Shown here piece by piece: positions 54,312 through 61,656 of a stretch of DNA of 64,000 nucleotides; position 1 is the stretch's first letter, and every line of letters starts with the position of its first letter. The DNA is from Terriglobus tenax (GTDB taxonomy: Bacteria; Acidobacteriota; Terriglobia; Terriglobales; Acidobacteriaceae): contig NZ_JAGSYA010000004.1 in NCBI RefSeq assembly GCF_025685395.1, positions 434,001 through 498,000 of the forward strand. The letters run 5' to 3'. The position numbers were made by a program, and so were the translations under genes. The notes under the pieces are model-generated. The model was given only the letters and a program-made list of their open reading frames with translations, was not told the origin of the DNA and did not search any database.

Positions 54312-55226
54312 CTATTGCGGCAGAACCAGCTCATCCAAAGAAAAAAACTCCCGCAGTATCGGATCTTCTGATTTCTCCATCTCCTCCATCGTCCCGAAAA
54401 ACAGCGCCCGGCCCTCGTGCAAAAACACAATGCGGTCCGCCAGCTTTTTGGCGAACCGCATATCGTGCGTAACAACGATGCTGGTCAAGTGGAGTTGACG
54501 CTTTAAACGCTCGATCAGGTTGCCCAGCAACTGCCCCATCAACGGATCCACCATCGTGGTCGGTTCATCGTACAGAATTGCCTCCGGCTGGGAGGAAAGT
54601 GCCCTGGCAATGGCCACCGACCGCTTCATACCGGTCGACAGGTCCGATGGCAGCAGGTCTTCCATACCCGCCACGCCCACCATCTCCAGCAGCCCCTTGA
54701 CCACCTGCTGAATCTGTTCCTCGCCCAGGTCGCCACGCTCGCGCAACGGGAAGGCCACATTCTCGCCCACCGTTACCGAATCGAAGAGCGCCCCGTTCTG
54801 GAAGACCATCGTCACCTTGCGGCGAATCTTCTGCATGTCACGCTCGGTAAAGCCGCAGATATCTTCCCCCGCCACACGAACCGTCCCCGCGTCCGGCTTC
54901 AGAAACCCCATCAGGATCTGCAAGGAAACGGATTTCCCCACACCACTTCGCCCCAGGATGCATAGCGTCTCCCCGGGCAGGACGCAAAAATTCACCTCGC
55001 GCAGCACGTGCAGGTCGCCAAAGGACTTTGAGACGTTCTCAAACGAGATATAGGGCAAAGGTTTTCCCGGAAGAGCCTCGGAGGATTCCTTCGCGGCCTC
55101 ATTCTGCTCCGCCGCCTCCGACATAAACTCTTCAACGACCTCGGCCACATCCGGAGACACGTCCGCCGTCAGCGGCTCCTCAATACCCGGAATCATTTCA
55201 AACTTGCCTGCTTCCTTGTCGCCCAT
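54312..55226 (-). CDS. ABC transporter ATP-binding protein, MlaF/Ttg2A type
   Basis: 304 residues. An acidic extension (about 1-55, rich in E, A and P) precedes the ATPase. Walker A is GRSGVGKS, the Q-loop segment VFQNGALFDSVTVGENVAFPLRER is typical of MlaF, Walker B is ILYDEPTTMVDP, and the H-loop is VVTHDM. The signature reads LSTGMKRSVAIARAL rather than the usual LSGGM, a substitution in the ATP-contacting motif. MlaF-type ATPases drive phospholipid transport between membranes with MlaE and MlaD, which are not next to it. It lies 21 bp after mobA on the same strand. Confidence 0.87.
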   Translation of the reverse strand: MGDKEAGKFEMIPGIEEPLTADVSPDVAEVVEEFMSEAAEQNEAAKESSEALPGKPLPYISFENVSKSFGDLHVLREVNFCVLPGETLCILGRSGVGKSVSLQILMGFLKPDAGTVRVAGEDICGFTERDMQKIRRKVTMVFQNGALFDSVTVGENVAFPLRERGDLGEEQIQQVVKGLLEMVGVAGMEDLLPSDLSTGMKRSVAIARALSSQPEAILYDEPTTMVDPLMGQLLGNLIERLKRQLHLTSIVVTHDMRFAKKLADRIVFLHEGRALFFGTMEEMEKSEDPILREFFSLDELVLPQ

Positions 55227-55247
55227 CGAGCCTCTCTGCCCTTCATC

Positions 55248-55823
55248 CTATGAGATGTCAAAACCCAGCGCGCGAAGGCTGGAAACTTCTCCAGGGGTAT
55301 TCAGGTTGCGAAACTGTTCCGGCGGAAATCCGGTCGCATCCTGCCATTGCACCAAGGCGGGCAGCGCTGCTGTCACCTTGTAACGTCCAGCTTCTACAGC
55401 CTGTTTCAGATCCGGCAGCAGAGCCGTGCGATACGCCGCGACCAGCGGCTGCTCCCCGTCCTCTGTGCGTGTCAAAATCGCCGAGGCCTCAGTCGTCCGG
55501 GTCAGTGCGGCAAGGCGCTCCATCCACGCCTGCGGCACCAGCGGCATGTCGATCGGCAGGAACAGCACCCACTCGGCCTCAATAGCCTCCAGTGCCACCA
55601 CAATGCCACCCAGCGGACCGCAGCCATAGGGGTCCTTGAGCACCGTCGAACGATGTTCCTCCGGATCGACACTCTCGCCGGAGGTATACAGCGCTTCCGT
55701 GCAGCCGGACAGCTTGTCCAGAGCCACTGCATGCATCGACCGGCCGTTCATCCGTAGCAGAGACTTGTCCCGCCCCATGCGCGAACTATGGCCGCCAGCC
55801 AGAACACATCCCGCAAGCTGCAT
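55248..55823 (-). CDS. mobA: Molybdenum cofactor guanylyltransferase
   Basis: 191 residues. The nucleotide-binding signature LAGGHSSRMGRDKSLLRMNG is at residues about 9-28. LKDPYGCGPLGGIVVALEAIEAEWVLFLPIDMPLV is the GTP/metal region of MobA. The ATG at 55823 shares its first base with the stop of the dipeptidase gene (TGATG). A TTG four codons upstream is not needed. MobA attaches GMP to molybdopterin to form the dinucleotide cofactor. No other moa/moe gene is in view. Confidence 0.9.
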   Translation of the reverse strand: MQLAGCVLAGGHSSRMGRDKSLLRMNGRSMHAVALDKLSGCTEALYTSGESVDPEEHRSTVLKDPYGCGPLGGIVVALEAIEAEWVLFLPIDMPLVPQAWMERLAALTRTTEASAILTRTEDGEQPLVAAYRTALLPDLKQAVEAGRYKVTAALPALVQWQDATGFPPEQFRNLNTPGEVSSLRALGFDIS

Positions 55824-57196
55824 CAGGCCCCGCAATTTTCGAGGAACAGGATGATGGAATCCGTTCCCCGGTAGAAGTTCGGGATATGGAACTTCTCATT
55901 CGGAGCATGCAGACCGTCATCCGGCAGCCCAAAGCCCATCAGGATGACCGGCAGCTTCAAATAGCGCTCGAACTCTCCGACAATCGGGATCGAGCCACCG
56001 CCGCGCACAAAGACCGTGTCCTTCTTCCAGATTTCATGCATTGCGGTCACGGCTTTATGGATGAACGGATTGTCCGTGCTCACAACAACCGGCTCGCCGG
56101 AATGAATCAGCCGTGTCTCGACGGTCACACCCTTCGGCGCCAGCTTCTGCACATAGGCCGCATACAGTTCATAGGCTTTAGCCGAGGTCATATTCGGCAC
56201 CAGCCGCATGCTGACCTTTGCCAGCGCTTTTGCAGGAATCACCGTCTTTGCGCCCGCTCCGATGAAGCCCCCCGGCATCCCGTGGACCTCCAGTGTCGGA
56301 CGCGCCCAGATGCGCTCCAGTACCGAATAGCCTTTTTCGCCAACCAACTCCGGGGAACCCACTTCCGTCAGCCGGTAGTGCTCCTCGTCGAATGGCAGGC
56401 TCTTCCAGGCAGCCAGTTCTTCCGCGGCAGGCGTTTGCAGGTCATCGTAGAAGCCCGGGATCAGGATGTGCCCGTCGGCGTCCTTCAACCCGGTCAGAAT
56501 CTCTGCCAGCGCCATGAACGGGTTCGGCGCGGCTCCGCCGTACATGCCGGAGTGCAGGTCAGACTTCGCCCCGCGCACCTCCAGTTCGGTGTAGATCATG
56601 CCGCGCAGGCCAACACACAACGTCGGAAGCTCCGGCGCAAACATCTCGGTATCGCAGACCAGTGCAACATCGGCCTTCAGGGCTTCCGGATGCTTCTGCA
56701 CGTACTCTGAGATTCCCTCGCCGCCGACCTCTTCCTCGCCCTCGCTGATCATGCGGACGTTGACCGGCAGTCTGCCGCCACTGCCCTGGAACAGGGCCTC
56801 CAGAGCCTTCACCTGCATCCAGAGCTGTCCTTTGTCGTCTACCGCTCCGCGGGCATACAGGTTGTTGTTGCGCTCCACCGGCTCAAACGGGGGCGATAGC
56901 CACTCGTCCAGCGGATCGGGCGGCTGCACATCGTAATGCCCGTAGAGCAGCACAGTCGGCTTACCCTCGGCATGCAGCCAGTCTCCGTAGACCAGGGGGT
57001 GACCGGCGGTCTCAATCAGCCGGACATTCTCCAGCCCAATACGCTTCAACTCATCGGCCAGAAAACCTGCCGCCGCGCGCACATCGCCGGCGTGGTCCGG
57101 CAGCGTGGAGACGGAAGGAATGCGCAGGAAGGCTTTCAGCTCTTCAAGAGCCTTCTCCCGGTTCTTTTCTGCAAAGGCAAGTGCTGTGTTCGGCAT
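55823..57196 (-). CDS. M20 family dipeptidase
   Basis: 457 residues, a carnosinase-like (CNDP/PepV-type) metallopeptidase. Metal-site motifs in order are LLYGHYDVQPPDPLDEW (His, Asp), RGAVDDKGQLWMQVKAL (bridging Asp), ISEGEEEVGGEGI (catalytic Glu and metal Glu), and the late histidine in PNEKFHIPNF. The central dimerisation domain (about 205-360) is present. The enzyme probably hydrolyses dipeptides in the cytoplasm; no signal peptide is seen. mobA is translationally coupled downstream without an obvious functional link. Confidence 0.92.
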   Translation of the reverse strand: MPNTALAFAEKNREKALEELKAFLRIPSVSTLPDHAGDVRAAAGFLADELKRIGLENVRLIETAGHPLVYGDWLHAEGKPTVLLYGHYDVQPPDPLDEWLSPPFEPVERNNNLYARGAVDDKGQLWMQVKALEALFQGSGGRLPVNVRMISEGEEEVGGEGISEYVQKHPEALKADVALVCDTEMFAPELPTLCVGLRGMIYTELEVRGAKSDLHSGMYGGAAPNPFMALAEILTGLKDADGHILIPGFYDDLQTPAAEELAAWKSLPFDEEHYRLTEVGSPELVGEKGYSVLERIWARPTLEVHGMPGGFIGAGAKTVIPAKALAKVSMRLVPNMTSAKAYELYAAYVQKLAPKGVTVETRLIHSGEPVVVSTDNPFIHKAVTAMHEIWKKDTVFVRGGGSIPIVGEFERYLKLPVILMGFGLPDDGLHAPNEKFHIPNFYRGTDSIILFLENCGA

Positions 57197-57273
57197 ACGG
57201 CGTATGATCCCTCATTCACGAACGGCCCCGCAGGGCCATTTCGAATGGTTCCATCCTAAACACCCGCTGGACT

Positions 57274-57597
57274 TTAGTAGCGAGGAACGGTGGGATCTAC
57301 CTCGCGCGACCAGGCGTCAATGCCACCGGCAATCGATTGCACCTTCTCAAAGCCCTCGCGGCGTAACCAGGCCGTCACCGACAAAGAGCGCGCTCCATGG
57401 TGGCACAAAACGGCAATATGCGAGTCAGGGTCAAGCTCCTGGTGGGCGCGCGCCTTTACCTCGCCCATTGGCATCAGAACGGCGCCCTCAATGCTCGCCA
57501 TCTGCACCTCAAGCGGCTCACGAACATCTACCAACACGGGGGCCCCCGGCTGCTGCTTCAACTTTGCGTAATCTGCGACGGAAATTTCCCAGTCCAT
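57274..57597 (-). CDS. Single-domain rhodanese-like sulfurtransferase
   Basis: 107 residues from the ATG at 57597. A frame to 57678 has no better signal. The rhodanese fold is shown by VLVDVREPLEVQMASIEGAVLMPMGEV and the active-site loop LCHHGARSLSVTAWL, with the catalytic Cys65. GluE/PspE-type proteins transfer sulfur to thiol acceptors or serve as sulfur carriers. It is divergent from the response regulator gene and 77 bp upstream of the dipeptidase. Confidence 0.88.
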   Translation of the reverse strand: MDWEISVADYAKLKQQPGAPVLVDVREPLEVQMASIEGAVLMPMGEVKARAHQELDPDSHIAVLCHHGARSLSVTAWLRREGFEKVQSIAGGIDAWSREVDPTVPRY

Positions 57598-57699
57598 ACA
57601 GAAAAGGATACCTTGCGGTCGTCTTTCCCGGTCCAGCTTCCGCACAGACGAACAATTTGCATCTAACCCCTCGTACACTTCTAGTTAGGACAAATTTTG

Positions 57700-59136
57700 G
57701 TGAACAAGGTTCTTATCGTTGAAGACGAGCCAAATGCTCGCACCGGACTGGCCGAACTGGTAGCCAGCTGGGGGTATCGTACGGAAGTGGCCGGCGACGG
57801 ACTGGAGGGCCTGGAAAAGGTCCAGCAGTGGTCGCCCTCAATCGTCGTAACCGACCTGCGCATGCCGCGCATGGACGGCCTGCAGTTGCTGGACCGCATC
57901 TCCGAGCTCCAGACCAAGATCGCCGTCATCATGGTCACCGCGCAGGGCTCCATTGAGTCCGCCGTCGATGCCATGCGCGCCGGTGCGTATGACTTTGTGC
58001 AGAAACCCATTGACCCGGTGCGCCTGCGTACCATTCTGCAGAACGCCAGCCGCCAGATGGGTGCCGAGCTTGAACTGGAGATCACCCGCCGCCGCCTGAA
58101 GGAGACCGGAGTACTCGGTCCCCTGATCGGCTCTTCGCCCAGGATGAAGGAGATCTTCGAGCTGATCGAGCGCATTGCTCCGTCCAACGTCTCCGTTCTG
58201 ATTACAGGCGAAAGCGGCACCGGCAAAGAACTTGCCGCACGCGCCCTGCATGAACTGAGCCCCCGCAAGACCAAGCCGTTTGTCGCCGTAAACTGCGCCG
58301 CGATCCCGGAGACGCTGATCGAAAGCGAGATCTTCGGCCACGAGAAGGGCGCCTTTACCGGGGCCCAGGAACGCCGCGCCGGATGCTTTGAGCTGGCCGA
58401 GGAAGGCACTCTACTGCTGGACGAGATTGGCGAGATGCCGGCGGCGACCCAGGCCAAGCTTCTGCGCGTCCTGGAAGACCGCAAGCTCCGCCGGCTGGGC
58501 GCAAAGACCGAGACGCCGGTCGACGTCCGCGTGATTGCCGCCACCAACAAGGAGCCTCAGCTCGCCGTCGCCGCAGGCGAACTGCGCGGCGACCTGTACT
58601 ACCGCCTGAACGTCTTCAACATCCACATGCCACCGCTGCGTGAGCACATGAGCGATGTGCCTTTGATTGCGCAGGGCATGGTGGAAGACATGAACGCGCG
58701 TCACCACTGCTCGGTCTCCGGTCTGACCGACGCTGTACTCGACAAGCTGATGCACTACCCCTGGCCGGGAAACGTCCGCGAGTTGCGCAACACCATCGAG
58801 CGGGCCGTCATCCTGGCAGGCAACGGCCCGCTGGAACTGAAGCATCTGCCCGCAAACTTCGGAGAACTGGGTTTCATCCCTCCCAATCACACGGCCTTTC
58901 AAAGACCGACATCCCAGGGAGCCGCTCCCTACCGCGAATCCGTCAGCTCCAATGAAATTGTCGAACTGGAAGTTGGCACCACGGTCGATGAGGCCGAGCG
59001 GCAGCTTATCCTTAAGACGCTGGAGTCAACGAACAACAACAAGACCCGTGCTGCGGAGATTCTCGGCATCAGCTCCAAGACGCTGCAGAATAAGCTGAAG
59101 GAATACGCCAGCGCCGGCCTGTTGCACGAAGCGTAG
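57700..59136 (+). CDS. Sigma-54-dependent response regulator, NtrC family
   Basis: 478 residues from the GTG at 57700 (AGGA nine bases upstream; a TTG one codon earlier is also possible). The receiver domain has phospho-acceptor Asp52 in VVTDLRMPRMDG. The AAA+ domain has Walker A GESGTGKE (170-177), GAFTGA (217-222), which contacts sigma-54, and EGTLLLDEIGEM. A Fis-type helix-turn-helix closes the protein (ESTNNNKTRAAEILGISSKTLQNKL). It activates sigma-54 promoters after phosphorylation, most likely by the kinase encoded 18 bp downstream. Confidence 0.96.
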   Translation: MNKVLIVEDEPNARTGLAELVASWGYRTEVAGDGLEGLEKVQQWSPSIVVTDLRMPRMDGLQLLDRISELQTKIAVIMVTAQGSIESAVDAMRAGAYDFVQKPIDPVRLRTILQNASRQMGAELELEITRRRLKETGVLGPLIGSSPRMKEIFELIERIAPSNVSVLITGESGTGKELAARALHELSPRKTKPFVAVNCAAIPETLIESEIFGHEKGAFTGAQERRAGCFELAEEGTLLLDEIGEMPAATQAKLLRVLEDRKLRRLGAKTETPVDVRVIAATNKEPQLAVAAGELRGDLYYRLNVFNIHMPPLREHMSDVPLIAQGMVEDMNARHHCSVSGLTDAVLDKLMHYPWPGNVRELRNTIERAVILAGNGPLELKHLPANFGELGFIPPNHTAFQRPTSQGAAPYRESVSSNEIVELEVGTTVDEAERQLILKTLESTNNNKTRAAEILGISSKTLQNKLKEYASAGLLHEA

Positions 59137-59153
59137 CTCCTCGCGGATCGATC

Positions 59154-61043
59154 ATGCGACTGAAAACCAAGCTCGTCCTCGCCTTTACAGCGCTGACCTT
59201 CGCCGTTGTGCTGGTGCTGTGCATCCTCTTCCTGGGGGAGTTGCTGCGCCAGCGCATCTCGCAGACCGGCGACAGCAATGACGTGCTGGCGCGTGAGGTC
59301 ACGCTCAGCATGCGGCAGGCCCTGATCAATGGACTGCGCGAGCATCCTCCCGCTGATACCTCCGACGAGGCCTTTCAATCTGCCGTTGCCGATGCCGTCA
59401 GTAGCTATCAGCCGCTGACGGATCAGATGAATGCCATCATCCGCTACTCACCGACGGTGCAGGATGTCTCCGTCACCGGTGCGCACGGCATGGTACTCAC
59501 CTCCACAGACCCTGGAATGCTGAGCCAGCAGCTCCCCTACCGCACACCGTTCCACCTCATCAACCAGGGCGGCGTGCTGGAACAGGCTCGTACCGTCTTC
59601 GGACATCCGCAGGTTCTGGACGTCACCCTCCCGCTGGACCGCAACGGGCAGCCGTTCCTCGCCGTGCACCTCGGCATCCGCTCTACCTTTCTGCGCAGCA
59701 GCTATGCTCCATGGCTGCGTGCCGCCGCCATCTTCGCCCTGGTGGCGCTGGGCGCGTGCGTCTTTATCGCTGCCCTGCTCTCAAGCTTTGCCCTGCATCC
59801 CCTGGAACGCATCAACCAGCAACTGGAACAGCTCATGCTGGCCAGTTCCTCCGCTCCCCTCATTGAGGCAAAAGCCAGCCAGCCGGATGCCGTAGTCCGG
59901 GCCTCGCAAAGCATCAATCGCCTGGGAGAGAAGCTGCGCACCACCGAGCAGGTATACAGCACCCTGCAGAGCAACCTGGACCAGATGCTGGAGACACTGC
60001 GCGACGGCGTCATTCTGTTCACCGCCGACCATCACGCCGTCATGGTGTCGGAAGCCGTCGAAGGCTTCCTGGGCCGCGACCGCAATGCCATCCTCGGCCA
60101 TACCGCGCAGGAGATCTTCGATCGCCACACCGCCATCGGTCTCGCGGTGCGTGACTGCTTCGCCACCCACACTAACCTGATGGAAGAGCTGGTGGAGTTG
60201 GAAGACGGCCGCGAGGTCAAGGTCTCGCTTGAGTTCATTCACGGCGAACACGCCGGCAACGGCGAGCGCCTTGGCGCATTGCTCACGCTGCGTGACGCAC
60301 ACTCCGCCAAGCAGCTTGAACAGGAGATCGAGGTTTCGCGCCGCCTGGCCGCCATCGGCCGTCTTACCTCCGGCGTCGGTCACGAGGTCAAGAACCCCAT
60401 CAACGCCATGGTTGTGCACCTGGAGCTGCTGCGCGGCAAGCTGGCACAGCACAGCGACAACGGCGCACAGAAACACGTCGACATCCTGGCGCAGGAGATG
60501 CAGCGGCTGGATCGCGTCGTGCAAACACTGGCCGACTTCTCACGCCCGGTTGAGTTGCGGCTTGAAGACCACGACCTGCGCAGCCTCGTCCGCAAGGTTG
60601 GTGCGCTGACGACAGACGCCCTGGCGCAGCAGAAAGTCATGCTGATCGAAGAGCTTCCCGCGCTCCCCGTCACCGTCCACGTGGACGCCGAACTGCTGCA
60701 GCAGGCCTTGCTCAACATCGTTCTGAACGGCGCACAGGCCATGCCCGGCGGCGGCACGTTACGCATTGTGCTCGACCGTGAGAACAGCACCGCAAGACTG
60801 CGTATCATGGATGAGGGCGTCGGTATTCCCGGCGAACTTCTGCCAAAGGTTTTCGATCTGTACTTCACGACCAAGCCAAAAGGAAGCGGCATTGGGCTGG
60901 CTATGACCTATCGCATGCTGCAGTTGCACGGCGGCTCTATCGACGTTGCATCCAATACAAACCAGAGCGCACCGGACCACGGGACCACGTTCACTGTTCT
61001 GCTGCCTGTCAGCCACACGTTAGCGGAAAGGAACCGCGCATGA
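59154..61043 (+). CDS. Membrane sensor histidine kinase
   Basis: 629 residues. Two membrane helices (about 5-29 and 185-207) flank a periplasmic sensor of about 155 residues. A HAMP-like segment, then a PAS-like domain (about 270-380, MLETLRDGVILFTADHHAVMVSEAVEGFLGRDRN) follow. The phospho-acceptor is His410 in VGHEVKNPINAMVVHLELL. The ATPase part has NIVLNGAQAMPGG (N-box), DEGVGIPGELLPKVFDLYFTT and GSGIGLAMTYRML. It is the partner of the NtrC-type regulator upstream. The signal sensed is unknown. Confidence 0.95.
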   Translation: MRLKTKLVLAFTALTFAVVLVLCILFLGELLRQRISQTGDSNDVLAREVTLSMRQALINGLREHPPADTSDEAFQSAVADAVSSYQPLTDQMNAIIRYSPTVQDVSVTGAHGMVLTSTDPGMLSQQLPYRTPFHLINQGGVLEQARTVFGHPQVLDVTLPLDRNGQPFLAVHLGIRSTFLRSSYAPWLRAAAIFALVALGACVFIAALLSSFALHPLERINQQLEQLMLASSSAPLIEAKASQPDAVVRASQSINRLGEKLRTTEQVYSTLQSNLDQMLETLRDGVILFTADHHAVMVSEAVEGFLGRDRNAILGHTAQEIFDRHTAIGLAVRDCFATHTNLMEELVELEDGREVKVSLEFIHGEHAGNGERLGALLTLRDAHSAKQLEQEIEVSRRLAAIGRLTSGVGHEVKNPINAMVVHLELLRGKLAQHSDNGAQKHVDILAQEMQRLDRVVQTLADFSRPVELRLEDHDLRSLVRKVGALTTDALAQQKVMLIEELPALPVTVHVDAELLQQALLNIVLNGAQAMPGGGTLRIVLDRENSTARLRIMDEGVGIPGELLPKVFDLYFTTKPKGSGIGLAMTYRMLQLHGGSIDVASNTNQSAPDHGTTFTVLLPVSHTLAERNRA

Positions 61044-61624
61044 ACCGCCAGCGTCTTCTATGGCTGGCGCTCGCCGGGGCATGCCTTGTGCCGCAGGGCT
61101 GCAAGCACTCACCTGGAACCGTGCAGGCCGCAACAGCGGCTCATCCCACCGCTCCGCCTATCCAGGTACCGCCGCCCTCGGTACGCGAAGATGAGTTAAA
61201 GGCACAGGCGCAGGCACCCGCTCCCCCACAGGAAGAGGAGCCTGCCCAGGAAGAGCCGCAGCAGCCGCGTCGTACACCGCGCCGCCGGCCTCAGCAGCCG
61301 GCCCAGCCCACACCTACACCTTCTCCAACACAGACGGCCAGCGTTGGCACGCCTGCGCCTGACCCTGCATCCGTCATCGGAGAGCTTTCCACCGGAGGCG
61401 AAATCTCAACGCAATCCCGCCAGCAGGCAGGCGAGTTCATCGCCGCCACGCAACGGCGTCTGGATGGACTTTCCGGCTCTCTGGTCCGCTCGCATAAGGC
61501 GGCCGTTGATCAGGTCAAAGATTTTCTGCTGAAGGCGCGCGAAGCCCTGAAGGCGGGAGATCTGGAAGGTGCAACCAACCTCACCACCAAGGCCAAGCTG
61601 CTGCTGGACGACATCGCGCGCTAA
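61040..61624 (+). CDS. Proline/glutamine-rich lipoprotein, unknown
   Basis: 194 residues. The ATG at 61040 overlaps the kinase stop (ATGA), so it is coupled to the two-component genes. An N-terminal signal has candidate lipid-anchor cysteines at 15 and 21, neither with an ideal lipobox. Residues about 40-115 are low complexity, rich in P, Q, E, A and R. Residues about 125-194 are helical (QAGEFIAATQRRLDGLSG, DQVKDFLLKAREALKAGDLEGATNLTTKAKLLLDDI). No family is recognised. It may be an envelope accessory to the kinase or one of its targets. Confidence 0.75.
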   Translation: MNRQRLLWLALAGACLVPQGCKHSPGTVQAATAAHPTAPPIQVPPPSVREDELKAQAQAPAPPQEEEPAQEEPQQPRRTPRRRPQQPAQPTPTPSPTQTASVGTPAPDPASVIGELSTGGEISTQSRQQAGEFIAATQRRLDGLSGSLVRSHKAAVDQVKDFLLKAREALKAGDLEGATNLTTKAKLLLDDIAR

Positions 61625-61631
61625 AAAGAAA

Positions 61632-61656
61632 GCGCTGAGGTTTTAGACCTCAGCGC
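61632..61656 (-). terminator. Terminator overlapping the secA stop codon
   Basis: On the minus strand the stem GCGCTGAGGT / ACCTCAGCGC (10 bp, 5-base loop) is followed by TTTCTTTTT. The 5' arm is made of the last secA codons, and the TAA stop straddles arm and loop. It is also about 8 bp past the convergent lipoprotein gene. Confidence 0.8.

Noticed and set aside
55824-55835. TTG start of mobA upstream of the ATG
   Set aside because: It adds four residues before the conserved N-terminus, while the ATG gives a normal TGATG overlap with the dipeptidase stop.
57697-57699. TTG as the start of the NtrC-type regulator
   Set aside because: The next codon, GTG at 57700, has an equally acceptable distance from AGGA and gives the usual N-terminus of receiver domains. 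Not fully excluded.
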